Assembly: GCA_000309945.1 (NCBI GenBank)
Contig: CM001633.1
Location: 1,014,723 to 1,078,722, forward strand
Reading direction: 5' to 3'
Length of the DNA stretch: 64,000 nucleotides
Source: Leptolyngbyaceae cyanobacterium JSC-12
Lineage (GTDB): Bacteria; Cyanobacteriota; Cyanobacteriia; Leptolyngbyales; Leptolyngbyaceae
The notes under the pieces were generated by a model that was given only the letters and a program-made list of their open reading frames with translations, did no database searches and was not told the DNA's origin. Made by a program: the position numbers and the translations under genes. Below are positions 28,000 through 37,431 of this stretch, in pieces (the stretch's first letter is position 1; each line of letters starts with the position of its first letter).

Positions 28000-30918
28000 A
28001 GCTTTTCCTTCTGAGTCGAAACAATAGTAGAAATCTATGTAGAGCTTGATTTTGGAAATTGGTGGAGAATCCCAGTCCAGTTTACGAACGAGCTTAGTGA
28101 GGTAGTGAAACACATACAAAGGACTGGTTTCTAAATCCCGTGCCAGGGCTGCCAGTTTTCCCCAATCAGGATCACCATCTTTTTTACGATTCACCTCCAA
28201 ATGCATGGCGTAAGCGGCACTGAGTGCATTGAGTGGAGAAAATTGATCAACCGGAACGATCGCATCTAGTCGAGTCCCATCTTTTTCCTGTTTGACGAGA
28301 GATGAGATCGCTTGATGCACCCCATCCAGAATGACAGTTTTTTCAAACTCTGCCCCGCTGATGAAGGGTGGCACAGGAGATTCAGAGGCAACAACTTTGA
28401 CATCCAGGACAATGGGCAGCGCAAACGCTAACCAGGCAGGCATCACCCAAGATTCTGTTTCTATAACCTTCCACTTGCCATCTACTAACCTCGGTTTTGG
28501 AGGAATTGCCATGAAGAAAAATGTTAGTGGTTGTTTGGCTGGGTAATTAAGTTTGAATGTTTGATCTTTCTCCTCCCTTTTGGGAACGAGTAACGAATCA
28601 ACTTTTTGATAGTTCTCAATACTGAATTTTGCCTCATTTTGATCGCTGACCAAGTGTTTACGAATATCAGCATCAAACTCAGTTCTTCGGATGTAGCTAT
28701 ACGCTTTTTGCAGAAATGTATTGGTTTCAGGAGTGAAGAAATAAGCAGGATAGAGGTACAGATAACGGTACTTACGTCCTTCAAAATCTCCTCCCGTTGC
28801 ATTTGTTTGGTTCATCAAAATCTGTCTCAGCATGATCTCAACTGACCAGATTGAACAGATGTGGCGTTTTGCTGCCTGTTTGTTGAACAATATTTGTCGA
28901 TTACTATAAACCTGTGGGGCAAATAAGGTTGCTGACTCCATCTGTTCGGTTACAGTATAGGCAGAACTTGACATTGCACAGACATTTTCTCGTCCTCGCC
29001 CAGCCGTAATTTTGGCCGCTTGGTAACGCTTCAGTTCAAGCAGGAATGGATCAGTTTCAAGGGGAACAACGGCTCCGGTCGGTAATGTTACAATTCGGCT
29101 AACGTAAGTTCGTAAGTCATCCCAGCCATCGGGTAATGTTACGTCTGCGATCAGCGGATTAATTGCCTGCATCGCGACGTTCACCATGCCTTCCATCACT
29201 TCGCGAACCTGAGCGTCTTCCAGGTCGGCATTTCTCTGATTATGCTTGGCTGCCAGGTAATACCAATCTAGCGGTACGCCTCCGGTATTCTTGAGAGATT
29301 GAATCGATCTCAAGCCTGGAAGAACATCTGATAAACCCAAATGTTCTGCTAGTTTTTGAGTGAGATCTAGTTCAGGTAAGGTTTCACGAACTGCTTTAGG
29401 ATGCTTTTTCTGCCAATTATTGAAGCGATTGCACCACCCTTGCCAAATCCGTCGGCAGAGTAAATCGCTAAATTCAGCCAAGCGATCAATGCGGTAATCA
29501 TCTCCAAATGCAACATCTAAATCTGCTGGTAGTTCTCCAGCCAACTTGAAATCATTTAAGCTTTCACTGCGTTTTGTACCTGATGAGGTTTTGGTAGATG
29601 GAATGATACGGCAGGCTGCGCTGACAGCTACTTCCATCAATGCTTGAAGATCAAAGTACAGCCAATAATAGTCAGCAAACTTAATTCCTTTACCATCGCG
29701 ACTAAATCCAGTCTGGGTTTCCTTGAGTTTATTGGCACAAAGGCTCTTAATTTTATCGACGACTTTCTGAGGAATTAAAGTCGCATCAATACTTGGAGCG
29801 TCAGCCTTAGCAACATAAACCACTCCATCCGGCAGATATAACAATGGAACATAAAATTCTTCAGGATGCAGTTCCATTAGAGCATTGTTCACAACATTCG
29901 TTAGAACACCACGATTGTCAGAAAGAGAATGATAGCTAAACTTGAGTTGATCTTGGCTAAGACTCTGCAAGATAAAGGATAAATCACCTTTAGACATCAC
30001 GTCATGAGGATGTTTAATTACCGATGCAAAGCGATCAGACAGTTTGACCAGATTGACTAGTACATTGCGGATTCTGCTATCTAAGCGATCGTCATTCAGT
30101 GGTTTTAAGCCACGAGTGATTAAACCCAAATCAGCATCATTTCTATCACCGGCATTACTACTAATCCAAATAATGTCGTCAATATAGTCTTGCCACTGCT
30201 CACCAAGAAAGCGATCAAGTCCAAAGTCTAAGATTTTCTGCTTGATGTAGCCACGTCCTAAGTCAGGTGCATCGCGCTTTTCAGGTGAGTTCTGAATCCA
30301 GTCGCGATCGTATAATAACCCATGTGTATCATTTGTAATTAACCAGGTTTTATAGTCAGGAAATTTTTCATAATCATGCAAAAGATAGGATGTGATATAC
30401 ACACGACATTGCAAATCTCCACAGTAGGATTTGACTTGAGTCTTCTGAAAATCCTTCTGTTTTAGGTGTCTGAGAATGCGGTAGGTTGGAAAAAAACCAT
30501 TGAGCAAATGAGCAAGTAGCGATTGATCTCCCGCATTATCTCGACGAACTGGATCTTTACCTTCCGCTTTGCGGCGATCGTCGATGCGTTCAAAAAATAG
30601 TCCCCCTTTCGCGGTTGCGCCTGCCAGTTGACACATCAATTGGGGCAAAACAAATTCAGCGAAATCCCTCAGAATTAGATCATTGGCATTCCCTGTGGAT
30701 TCCTGGATTGCTTGCTTAAACAAAGAGATAGTCAGCAGTTCTGGTTCACTACTTTGCTCTTCCTCTTCCCTACCTGCCTCAAAATCGAGAGGCTGATTGT
30801 TGTCTAACAAACCCAATTGCTGATCACTCATGAGCATTTCTCCAAACTTGTCGTAGTTCGTTCCCTGAGTTTTTGTACTTTTGGCGACACCTGCCAAGAA
30901 CTGAAGTTCTTGACTCAT
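27490..30918 (-). CDS. cas10d: Cas10d (Csc3), type I-D large subunit with HD nuclease
   Basis: This 1142-residue protein has an N-terminal HD-nuclease region with H181-D182 in SYLLHDYEKFPDYKTW. Known type I-D systems carry the DNA-cutting HD domain on Cas10d and not on Cas3, which matches the HD-less Cas3 here. The middle part is the diverged polymerase-like (palm) region, without an evident GGDD motif. The helical C-terminus (about 975-1142) corresponds to the small subunit and has its own predicted start. Cas10d recognises the PAM and degrades target DNA in the Csc1-Csc2 complex. The start ATG at 30918 follows a hairpin-rich gap after cas3. A transposase gene follows after 6 bases. Confidence 0.95.
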   Translation of the reverse strand: MSQELQFLAGVAKSTKTQGTNYDKFGEMLMSDQQLGLLDNNQPLDFEAGREEEEQSSEPELLTISLFKQAIQESTGNANDLILRDFAEFVLPQLMCQLAGATAKGGLFFERIDDRRKAEGKDPVRRDNAGDQSLLAHLLNGFFPTYRILRHLKQKDFQKTQVKSYCGDLQCRVYITSYLLHDYEKFPDYKTWLITNDTHGLLYDRDWIQNSPEKRDAPDLGRGYIKQKILDFGLDRFLGEQWQDYIDDIIWISSNAGDRNDADLGLITRGLKPLNDDRLDSRIRNVLVNLVKLSDRFASVIKHPHDVMSKGDLSFILQSLSQDQLKFSYHSLSDNRGVLTNVVNNALMELHPEEFYVPLLYLPDGVVYVAKADAPSIDATLIPQKVVDKIKSLCANKLKETQTGFSRDGKGIKFADYYWLYFDLQALMEVAVSAACRIIPSTKTSSGTKRSESLNDFKLAGELPADLDVAFGDDYRIDRLAEFSDLLCRRIWQGWCNRFNNWQKKHPKAVRETLPELDLTQKLAEHLGLSDVLPGLRSIQSLKNTGGVPLDWYYLAAKHNQRNADLEDAQVREVMEGMVNVAMQAINPLIADVTLPDGWDDLRTYVSRIVTLPTGAVVPLETDPFLLELKRYQAAKITAGRGRENVCAMSSSAYTVTEQMESATLFAPQVYSNRQILFNKQAAKRHICSIWSVEIMLRQILMNQTNATGGDFEGRKYRYLYLYPAYFFTPETNTFLQKAYSYIRRTEFDADIRKHLVSDQNEAKFSIENYQKVDSLLVPKREEKDQTFKLNYPAKQPLTFFFMAIPPKPRLVDGKWKVIETESWVMPAWLAFALPIVLDVKVVASESPVPPFISGAEFEKTVILDGVHQAISSLVKQEKDGTRLDAIVPVDQFSPLNALSAAYAMHLEVNRKKDGDPDWGKLAALARDLETSPLYVFHYLTKLVRKLDWDSPPISKIKLYIDFYYCFDSEGKAMNQLRELTQRYRKFYRAKSQYAKPNAVLKPIDEAADVILKIDRALAHDAESLTDVVAARLAKLMMNVRRKTAEGKPTLVFTDGKWKPALTSEQERQAIYDFAQFFVKEIFEGTFKSDRARLAGIQLNLIRDTCDYLYRLEDDRERQANQTPEPEPEELPDSELVEVGEG

Positions 30919-30923
30919 AGCTC

Positions 30924-31005
30924 AAACCCATTGAAATGGGTTAAAACTCTGTTTTAGTTTTTTCCAAAGGACTTCCACTGTTAGCCCGAATTTCGATTCA
31001 GGGCA
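30924..31005. repeat. REP-like hairpins between cas3 and cas10d
   Basis: The 125-base gap holds AACCCATTGAAATGGGTT (30924-30941) and GCCCGAATTTCGATTCAGGGC (30982-31002), separated by an imperfect third stem. The arrangement resembles a solo, diverged copy of the RAYT-associated hairpin clusters at 24762, 26772 and 26942. It lies only a few bases upstream of the cas10d start and may tune its translation or mRNA stability. Confidence 0.65.
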
Positions 31006-31043
31006 GGTGATTGGGAATAAGGTCAGACTTTCTCCCCAAGTTG

Positions 31044-33173
31044 TTAATAGATCCATGCCCTGTCCTCCTTGGGCTTCCAGTAGCAGATCGAGGTTTCTAG
31101 CATGAGCGCCGATTGCCCAAAGGCGATCGTATAAGGAGGATTAGGATCATCGGTGCGATCGCTCAGGCCGTATGCCTGAAACTGCATCGGTAATCCAAGT
31201 TTGGTACGAAGTGTGACTCGATCGCGATCCGAAACAAAACAAACCATGCCCCGCTGAGATACTGCTCTTCTTAATCGGGTTGGAATGTCTATGCCTTCAA
31301 TCTCCAATCCCTTGAGAATTTGGACTCTGCCAAATTGTTTGACCGTGCTAAAATCATCTTGGGCGTAGTAAAAGTACCAATTCTCTCGAACGTCGCGGTA
31401 ATCTCTCAGCTTGAGATAGCACAGGGCATCTCGAAACCGTTTTGCAGGGAGTTTCGCCGCTCTTATCTGCTCCAGAAACTCGTCTTTATCCATTAGTTCA
31501 AACACAAAATTACTTAGAAGTCCCGGCAAGTTGTAGGTCTTAAATCGTTCTCGCTCTGGTTCATCTGGATTGGTCACATCGTACACTGCACAATCCAACT
31601 GACTGCTCCCGCGAAACGATCGTGCTTCATCAATAATTTTGTTTTGCTTTTGTTGGAGATAGTGATAAATTTGCCCCCGCTTTTTCGACATCTCAAATCG
31701 GAATGCATTTTCCGTATCTGTCTTAAAGCCATCTGCCGCATCGGGGTAGGTTTCTTTCATGTGGCGTGAACACAATTCGTTCCAGATATAGCACGATTGC
31801 ACACTGCCCCATCGCTGCGGATAGCCTTCAAACTGATTCGTGAAAGTCCAATTGTTACGAATTGCTTGATTGAATGAGACGCGATCGCACTCCTCCCTGT
31901 CTCGCAATGTCCCTTTTTCACTAAATAACCGACTCACTAGAAAATTTGGGATCAATCCATACGCCTGGTAAGGTCGAGGCAAAAAATCAGGATGTCTGCC
32001 CAATCGCCCAAACCGTTGAATGAAGTTTCCAGCGTCGGAAGCCTCAAACACCAGGAAGTTAATCTTAAAGTCCACACCCACATCAATGGTCGAAGTACCG
32101 ATTAGCAAATCTGCTTCAGTGAGAGACTGTGACTTTTCGGTTTCACCTGTCAAACTGGTATTAATTAGAACTTTGAGGTTATGCTGCTCAAAAAGGGGTT
32201 TTAGCACTCCTGCTAATTTGTAGACAGACGAGATCGAATTCAGAATTACCGCACCTTTGCTACCTGGATAGTCCAAGAAGAATTGCAAGATTATGTCTTC
32301 AGTATGATCAACTAACCATTGGTAAGTCGCTCTTGCATTCGGCTCCAATTCGCAAGGAAACGTTAGTGTAATTGCTTGGCTAATCATGCGCCATGCTTCC
32401 GTTTCTTTCGTTAAGGTAAATCGATACTTGTCTTGAGCGACTGGATCAACAATTGCATATCTTAAATTTGATCGCTTCAGAAAGTCCTGAAGCATCTCGT
32501 TGGGGGTGGCTGACATAAAAAGAAACTTCTTCTCTGGCGATGTATGTTTCATCAAAAGAATTGAATTCAATATGCTGGCAATCTGGGGAGACGAGAACAC
32601 ATGGAACTCATCAAACAGAAACAGTCGATATGACTCATCAATTTTTCTGAAAAGCTTGTCTGCATTATCTCCTCTACTTGGCTGACTGGGGTTTCGCCTC
32701 AGATAACAAAAGGAATGAATGTAATGAAAGATATCCGGATTTGTGAGCAGGATTTCGGAATTATCGCTCACGTACATTATTCCCTGTTGCTTTGATGGCA
32801 GATTCTTTGTCTCAACAAAGTCCTCAAGCGTCGCACCCGTTAACCGATAAATTTGAGGATCGTAGTCAGGGTTAAATAGCGTTTTATAGTTTTGGACTTG
32901 CCGTTCCTGGTCACGGGCTAATTCATTGGTGGGATACATTGCCAGGGTGTAGTTTTTGCCCGTCATCGCTTTGAGGTATGCAGCAAGGCTCTTTCCGTCC
33001 CCCGTCATAGCAGTGTTAAACACCACATCGATGTCTGGATCACTCAACAACTCCCAAGTTTGTACCTGGTGCCACGATAAGCTGGAGATTTCAGGCGGTA
33101 ACTTGACCTGGCTGGGTACACCTGTAGCAGGACACGAGTAAACAGGTTGTAGCCGTACAGAAAGTGTTTTCAC
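31044..33173 (-). CDS. cas3: Cas3 helicase, type I-D (no HD domain)
   Basis: This 709-residue superfamily 2 helicase has a Q-like WHQVQTW motif, Walker A T57-G-D-G-K-S62 (NTAMTGDGKS), a DExH-type box DEFH (LFLFDEFHVF), motif III SAT (FLFMSATP) and motif VI QRFGRLGRH. No HD nuclease motif is present at either end, as is normal for type I-D, where Cas10d carries the nuclease. It unwinds target DNA after the effector has bound. ATG 33173 lies 37 bases downstream of a small winged-helix gene that seems to open the operon. A hairpin-rich gap separates it from cas10d. Confidence 0.95.
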   Translation of the reverse strand: MKTLSVRLQPVYSCPATGVPSQVKLPPEISSLSWHQVQTWELLSDPDIDVVFNTAMTGDGKSLAAYLKAMTGKNYTLAMYPTNELARDQERQVQNYKTLFNPDYDPQIYRLTGATLEDFVETKNLPSKQQGIMYVSDNSEILLTNPDIFHYIHSFCYLRRNPSQPSRGDNADKLFRKIDESYRLFLFDEFHVFSSPQIASILNSILLMKHTSPEKKFLFMSATPNEMLQDFLKRSNLRYAIVDPVAQDKYRFTLTKETEAWRMISQAITLTFPCELEPNARATYQWLVDHTEDIILQFFLDYPGSKGAVILNSISSVYKLAGVLKPLFEQHNLKVLINTSLTGETEKSQSLTEADLLIGTSTIDVGVDFKINFLVFEASDAGNFIQRFGRLGRHPDFLPRPYQAYGLIPNFLVSRLFSEKGTLRDREECDRVSFNQAIRNNWTFTNQFEGYPQRWGSVQSCYIWNELCSRHMKETYPDAADGFKTDTENAFRFEMSKKRGQIYHYLQQKQNKIIDEARSFRGSSQLDCAVYDVTNPDEPERERFKTYNLPGLLSNFVFELMDKDEFLEQIRAAKLPAKRFRDALCYLKLRDYRDVRENWYFYYAQDDFSTVKQFGRVQILKGLEIEGIDIPTRLRRAVSQRGMVCFVSDRDRVTLRTKLGLPMQFQAYGLSDRTDDPNPPYTIAFGQSALMLETSICYWKPKEDRAWIY

Positions 33174-33210
33174 TTTTCACACCCCCCTTACTGGGTTTTA
33201 AATTACCCAG

Positions 33211-33405
33211 CTAACGGTTAGCTGTAACCAACAACCGATACTCAAACTGATGACGATCGCACCGGCGTTTCTCAATACGATCGCCCCTTTGCCTCGCCAC
33301 ATGGATCGTTGCGGAAAAACGATGCCCAACCTCCTGCACCAGTTCCTCCGTTGAATGCCAGTCGCCATCTGATAAAACCTGTAACAACTTTTCGAGTGTC
33401 GTCAT
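33211..33405 (-). CDS. Small winged-helix protein at the head of the cas operon
   Basis: The product is 64 residues from ATG 33405 (MTTLEKLLQVLSDGDWHSTE). A longer frame begins further up without a good start. The predicted order helix - GDWHSTEELVQEVGHRFSA - recognition helix (TIHVARQRGDRIEKRR) - beta wing (HQFEYRLL) fits a compact winged helix-turn-helix of the kind used in DNA-binding regulators. It is the first gene on the cas transcript, 37 bases ahead of cas3, and faces the divergent WYL gene. It may act in auto-regulation of the locus, but that rests only on fold and position. Confidence 0.7.
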   Translation of the reverse strand: MTTLEKLLQVLSDGDWHSTEELVQEVGHRFSATIHVARQRGDRIEKRRCDRHQFEYRLLVTANR

Positions 33406-33545
33406 CACAAAATTCCTCGACTCATCAAAAGTTCCCGAAACCGCCAACCAAACAGGAATAAATACTTATCTCTCTACAGGAATTGACAAGGCTAAACGTT
33501 CCGTTCCTTCTCTTAATGCCCTGAAATAGTGTCCGTGAGATGTTG

Positions 33546-33560
33546 CATGATTGGATCATG
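33546..33560. promoter_or_regulatory. Perfect inverted repeat in the divergent cas/WYL promoter region
   Basis: CATGAT-TGG-ATCATG is a perfect 6-bp inverted repeat in the 211-base gap between the winged-helix gene (start 33405, minus) and the WYL gene (start 33617, plus). Its place suits an operator for either regulator. No binding data exist. Confidence 0.5.
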
Positions 33561-33616
33561 ACACTGAAAATAGGAAGTGGCAAGATTGAATACAGATAAA
33601 GTATCCGTACACTTTT

Positions 33617-34486
33617 ATGAGCCGTAAAGGTCACTCGATTACGCTGTCGCTTAGGGAGCAAGACAAAGCCCAACTGGAAGCCCTGGCGTTGGAATTCGGC
33701 AAAACCTGGGGCGATCGCCCGAATATTTCCAAGCTGATCGAAGCGATCGCCCGTCGGGAACTCGTCATTGCCCCCAACCATGATTGGACAAAAGAGCGAA
33801 TTAACGCCTTAAATCGAGCCAGGACTGCCCTGATTGATCTGGGAGAAATTGAGATGGCAGTAGCGATCGCCCAACTACTGCTAGAGCGTAGCGAACTCAC
33901 CATTCCCCTCCGGCATGAACTGGAACAATTCGTCGCTCGACCTGTTCTACCCTGGCGCCTGGAAGTGCAACGGTATATCCTGCGGCAACAACCCTTTCAG
34001 TTGTCCTATCAAGATGCAGCAGCACGAGTCTGGCACTTCACGATTCGCTATGCCGAAATTGCAACTCATGAATCCCGTCAATATCTTGATTGCTGGTGTG
34101 AGGAAACCGAAGGCAATCAGGACTTACCAGAACTGATCCACAACTGGTGTCTTCGTCTGGATCGCATCACCGATGCCGCAATCTCTCCCACTTCTGGGCA
34201 GTGGCGTTCCAGGTTGGATACCGTTCCCGTCGAGTTGCATCTATTTCGCGGGCTTGCCTTCGCTTATCAGAGCAAAAATTCTCTTGACCTTGTGAACGAA
34301 TGGGTAGCCGATTTGCCTCAAGTCCGGCGCGTGGTGCGGCAAGTTTCCAGTAGCTTCTGGTTGCTTCGAGAAGTCTTACGTTACGGCAAAGACTGCGAAA
34401 TTATCTCGCCAGCAGCAGTGCGCGATCGCCTGAAACAGGAACTAGAACCTATGTGCAAGCTTTATGGCTTAACGTCCGAATCATGA
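33617..34486 (+). CDS. WYL-domain transcriptional regulator of the CRISPR locus
   Basis: The product is 289 residues from ATG 33617 (MSRKGHSITLSLREQDKAQL). The first 50 residues resemble a ribbon-helix-helix/HTH-type DNA-binding segment (LSLREQDKAQLEALALEFGK...NISKLIEAIARRELV). A WYL-like beta-barrel follows at about 115-195 (PFQLSYQDAAARVWHFTIRY...RQYLDCWCEET), with a helical C-terminus. WYL proteins bind nucleic-acid or nucleotide ligands, and in cyanobacteria members of this type lie beside type I-D loci and control them. Here the gene is divergent from the cas operon across a 211-base region with an inverted repeat. No clear Shine-Dalgarno precedes the ATG. Whether it represses or activates is not visible. 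Confidence 0.83.
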   Translation: MSRKGHSITLSLREQDKAQLEALALEFGKTWGDRPNISKLIEAIARRELVIAPNHDWTKERINALNRARTALIDLGEIEMAVAIAQLLLERSELTIPLRHELEQFVARPVLPWRLEVQRYILRQQPFQLSYQDAAARVWHFTIRYAEIATHESRQYLDCWCEETEGNQDLPELIHNWCLRLDRITDAAISPTSGQWRSRLDTVPVELHLFRGLAFAYQSKNSLDLVNEWVADLPQVRRVVRQVSSSFWLLREVLRYGKDCEIISPAAVRDRLKQELEPMCKLYGLTSES

Positions 34487-34570
34487 ACTCAGTCATCCTC
34501 ACTAATCATCTCACCTGCCCAAAAACCATCGCTCAAGTTGAATTGAAGCCTCTAAAACTTGAAAACTCTT

Positions 34571-34586
34571 GAAGTCGGTCCACTTC
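34571..34586 (-). terminator. Hairpin downstream of tRNA-Gly
   Basis: GAAGT-CGGTCC-ACTTC forms a short stem 17 bases past the tRNA 3' end in its direction of transcription. It is followed on that strand by AAGAGTTTTC. It could be a weak intrinsic terminator for the tRNA, or a relic of the local hairpin repeats. Confidence 0.4.
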
Positions 34587-34603
34587 AAAGCTTTTTCCTT
34601 AAA

Positions 34604-34674
34604 AGCGGGTAGCGGGAATCGAACCCGCAACTAAAGCTTGGGAAGCTTTCGTTTTACCACTAAACTATACCCGC
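34604..34674 (-). tRNA. tRNA-Gly (CCC anticodon)
   Basis: These 71 bases fold as a full cloverleaf on the minus strand. The acceptor pair is GCGGGTA/TACCCGC with discriminator T, and the D-arm includes TAGTTTAGTGGTAAAAC. The anticodon stem AAAGC/GCTTT encloses the loop TTCCCAA (anticodon CCC). The T-arm is TGCGGGTTCGATTCCCGCT. CCA is not encoded. The anticodon reads GGG codons. The gene stands alone between the WYL gene and the antiporter. Confidence 0.95.
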
Positions 34675-34862
34675 AGGGGATTATCAGTCGGAGATTTGCG
34701 ATTCCAGATTCAGCAAACCACTCAGATAACCGGATAAGGCTGAACCGAGTATGCTTGCTTCTGTGCTTCGCAGGAGCAGAAGACAGTTGACTGGTTATTA
34801 TTCTAGTTCATCACCCAGATTTACGCGCACCTCCTATTCTAAAAATCTACAATCCAAAATCT

Positions 34863-35945
34863 CTATGCTGGGTGGTAATAGAAGGCGAAGCCAAGCACGA
34901 TGTAGGTTGCTAGCAGGAGTGAGCCATCTAGCCAGTTGGAGCGCCCACTGAAGGTCAGGAGGTTCGTAATGGCAACCGCGATCGCAACGGCAACAACCTG
35001 AAAAGGATTGAAATTAAGGTCAATAGGTTGATCAATGAATAACCCGACAAACACCAGCACAGGAGCCACGAACAACGCGATTAGTAAGCTATCTCCCGTA
35101 GCAGTAGCAACAGTCAGATCCATCTGATTTTTGGTTGCCAGGCGAATCATCATCACGAATGCAGCCATATCGCTAATCAGCGGAATCAGAATTACTCCTG
35201 TGAATAAAGGGGTAAAACCAAGTCGCGAGGTTTCAGAGTCCACCACATCGACAAACAAATCAGATTCAAACGCAATCGCGATTGTAGAGGCTAGCAAAAC
35301 TACCAGCCAGAACGTCAGTTTCGCGCGTGGGTTGGATTCTTCACCTGTTTCCAGATTCTCTTCTTCAGTAAGTCCCACGGCATAGAGGTAACTGTGGGTT
35401 TTGAGGGAAAACAGCAGCGTCAGTCCATAGACCGTAATCAGAACTGTTGCAGTGACTATCGAAAGATTACGGATTGCAACTTCATCCACCACATTGGAAG
35501 TATTAATCACCAGGGTCGGTAAGGCGATCGCCGCAACAGCTAAAGTCATCGACGATCCATTTACCCGTGCCAGGATTGGTTTAAACTCCTGTTCTTTATA
35601 ACGAATTCCGCCCGTTAACATTGCCAGCCCCATCAGCAACAGCAAGTCACTGAGCAAGGTACCAGTGATACTGGCTTTCACAATATCGATGAGTCCTTCC
35701 CTCAGGGCAACCAGAGAAATAATCAACTCGGTGGCATTGCCAAAAAAGGCGTTAACCAATCCACCAACCGAGGGACCCGTGACAACAGCAACTTTTTCCG
35801 TTGCAGTGCTAAGCCAGATAGAGAGGGGAATAATTGCCAGGGCAGACAGGATAAACACAGCAAAATCTCCCCAATTCAATCTATCCGCCGACACAGAAAG
35901 AGGCACAAAAATCAGCAGGATCAGGGGAATCAAGTTTTTCCGCAT
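34863..35945 (-). CDS. Calcium/proton antiporter, CAX family
   Basis: The product is 360 residues from ATG 35945 with about eleven membrane helices. The first ion-binding repeat has VGGLVNAFFGNATELIISLVAL and the second FTGVILIPLISDMAAFVMMI. These are the two alpha-repeats of CAX exchangers; the usual second-repeat GNAAEH is replaced by SDMAAF, a deviation worth noting. A charged loop (TEEENLETGEESNPRAK) separates the halves. It is expected in the cytoplasmic or thylakoid membrane, exporting Ca2+ in exchange for protons, and supports salt and alkaline tolerance in cyanobacteria. It stands alone; the next gene is divergent at 36179. Confidence 0.85.
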   Translation of the reverse strand: MRKNLIPLILLIFVPLSVSADRLNWGDFAVFILSALAIIPLSIWLSTATEKVAVVTGPSVGGLVNAFFGNATELIISLVALREGLIDIVKASITGTLLSDLLLLMGLAMLTGGIRYKEQEFKPILARVNGSSMTLAVAAIALPTLVINTSNVVDEVAIRNLSIVTATVLITVYGLTLLFSLKTHSYLYAVGLTEEENLETGEESNPRAKLTFWLVVLLASTIAIAFESDLFVDVVDSETSRLGFTPLFTGVILIPLISDMAAFVMMIRLATKNQMDLTVATATGDSLLIALFVAPVLVFVGLFIDQPIDLNFNPFQVVAVAIAVAITNLLTFSGRSNWLDGSLLLATYIVLGFAFYYHPA

Positions 35946-36178
35946 AGCTAGTTAGGGAGTGCTACAGTCAGACTATCCCACTAAATCTGAATATCTGGTA
36001 TCTTCCGAACGAGAAGTTAAGTTGTTACTGGACTTAGCCAGTTTGGGCAAGTGCGCCAATATAACTTAACAAGATCGAAATTCTCACACTGCTCTCAATC
36101 TGCTATAGTACAAAAGTACTGGATAGTTCCTACTTCTTGGTGCTGTCAATCCCCCGTCAGATGAGGCGGTTTTTCTCA

Positions 36179-37414
36179 ATGGAAGAACATCAAGCCCAAA
36201 GATACCCTTCTCAGACATACCAGGTTTCGCGAAATCTAGCGCATCAGCCGTACCCTATCTCAGAGGAGGATGAAATGCCGTTGGAGGAAGATGCCAATGT
36301 GGTGCCGATAAAACAGCGTCCGGCATCCCAAATTCCTCAAGGAACGCTCGGCAGCATCGCAGAAGATCCTCTATCGCCGCGATCGCCCACCAAGCGCAAG
36401 CAAACTGGCTCGGGCAAAGGGCGCGCAACCAGCAAACCAAAGCCTGCCGCTACGTATCGGGCACCCCAATCAGCCAAGCATCAACTCTTTGCGGATGAAC
36501 TCCAGCATTTAGAAGAATTAGCTGATCGGATTAATCAAATTTTGGCGGAGCGTGCTCGCAAAAAAGCCTGGATGGAACAGTCTCAGTCGATGTCACTGGG
36601 TATGGAAGTCGATCCGGACTTTACCCAAGCGTATGGGCGATCGCCGCAATTCCCCTCTGATCCGATGCAAATATCACTGGAACAATCTGCAACCGAAGAC
36701 CTGAAGCAACAGGCAAAGCGAATTCGGCAACGCCTTTCCCAGTTAGAACTGATGATGGATGAGGCAGATACGCCAACAATGCCTTCCCAGAATCAACAGG
36801 TTAGGGATGGAACTCGTGGTTACGCTGCTCGCTCCCCTTATTCACCTCCTTCGGTTCAACAGCCCGCAGAGCCATCCTACAGCCATTCTTCTTCCTATGG
36901 ACACTCGCAACCTCACCCCAACCACAATCCCTTTGATCCAATGCGCCAACGGTATGAGCATGAAGCATGGAGAGCCAATGAAGAATTGCAACACTTAATA
37001 GCTCAAGGGCAATCTTACAATCAACCAGAGGGATACCGCGATCGTATTCGGCAACCAGCCTACAATCAGCCGTCTACCCAGGAACCACAACAGCCCTTTG
37101 AACCAACAATTCGCCGATCCTTATCTCATCTACAGCGATTACCCCTGTGGCGATTTTTTGAGCTACCCGATGAACCCGTTGAGCGGTTAAAAGACGCTGT
37201 AATTTGGATTGGATTAGCAGCAATTTCGCGGTTTGTTTTCCGCTACTTCCTTTCTTCTTTGCCGTTCCTGTCTCCCGTGCTTACTTTGATGATGCTAGCA
37301 CCCGCAGCTTTAGCCATTTTCCTGGCACTATTTGTGCCAAAGACAGGGTGGATACCGTTTTATCGTTTGTTTTTAGTGATGTTAGGGCTATTCATCGGTG
37401 GAAAACTTTTTTAG
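36179..37414 (+). CDS. Hypothetical membrane-anchored protein, Pro/Gln-rich
   Basis: I chose ATG 36179 (MEEHQAQRYPSQTYQVSRNL, 411 residues). A GAGG motif lies about 11 bases upstream; ATG 36161 is an alternative. The first 320 residues look disordered and are rich in Gln, Pro, Ser, Tyr and His. They contain a charged helical or coiled-coil segment (about 100-120, LFADELQHLEELADRINQIL) and a second one near 180-200 (DLKQQAKRIRQRLSQLELMM). The last 90 residues hold two or three hydrophobic helices (IWIGLAAISRFVFRYFL, LMMLAPAALAIFLALFVP, LFLVMLGLFIGGKLF). I do not recognise a functional domain. The next gene follows after 17 bases, so they are probably co-transcribed. Confidence 0.75.
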   Translation: MEEHQAQRYPSQTYQVSRNLAHQPYPISEEDEMPLEEDANVVPIKQRPASQIPQGTLGSIAEDPLSPRSPTKRKQTGSGKGRATSKPKPAATYRAPQSAKHQLFADELQHLEELADRINQILAERARKKAWMEQSQSMSLGMEVDPDFTQAYGRSPQFPSDPMQISLEQSATEDLKQQAKRIRQRLSQLELMMDEADTPTMPSQNQQVRDGTRGYAARSPYSPPSVQQPAEPSYSHSSSYGHSQPHPNHNPFDPMRQRYEHEAWRANEELQHLIAQGQSYNQPEGYRDRIRQPAYNQPSTQEPQQPFEPTIRRSLSHLQRLPLWRFFELPDEPVERLKDAVIWIGLAAISRFVFRYFLSSLPFLSPVLTLMMLAPAALAIFLALFVPKTGWIPFYRLFLVMLGLFIGGKLF

Positions 37415-37431
37415 ATTCAGAGGACACTGCG

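Noticed and set aside
31044-33173. Possibility that cas3 is damaged because it lacks the HD nuclease domain.
   Set aside because: Type I-D normally places the HD domain on Cas10d, where H181-D182 is present. The helicase motifs are intact.
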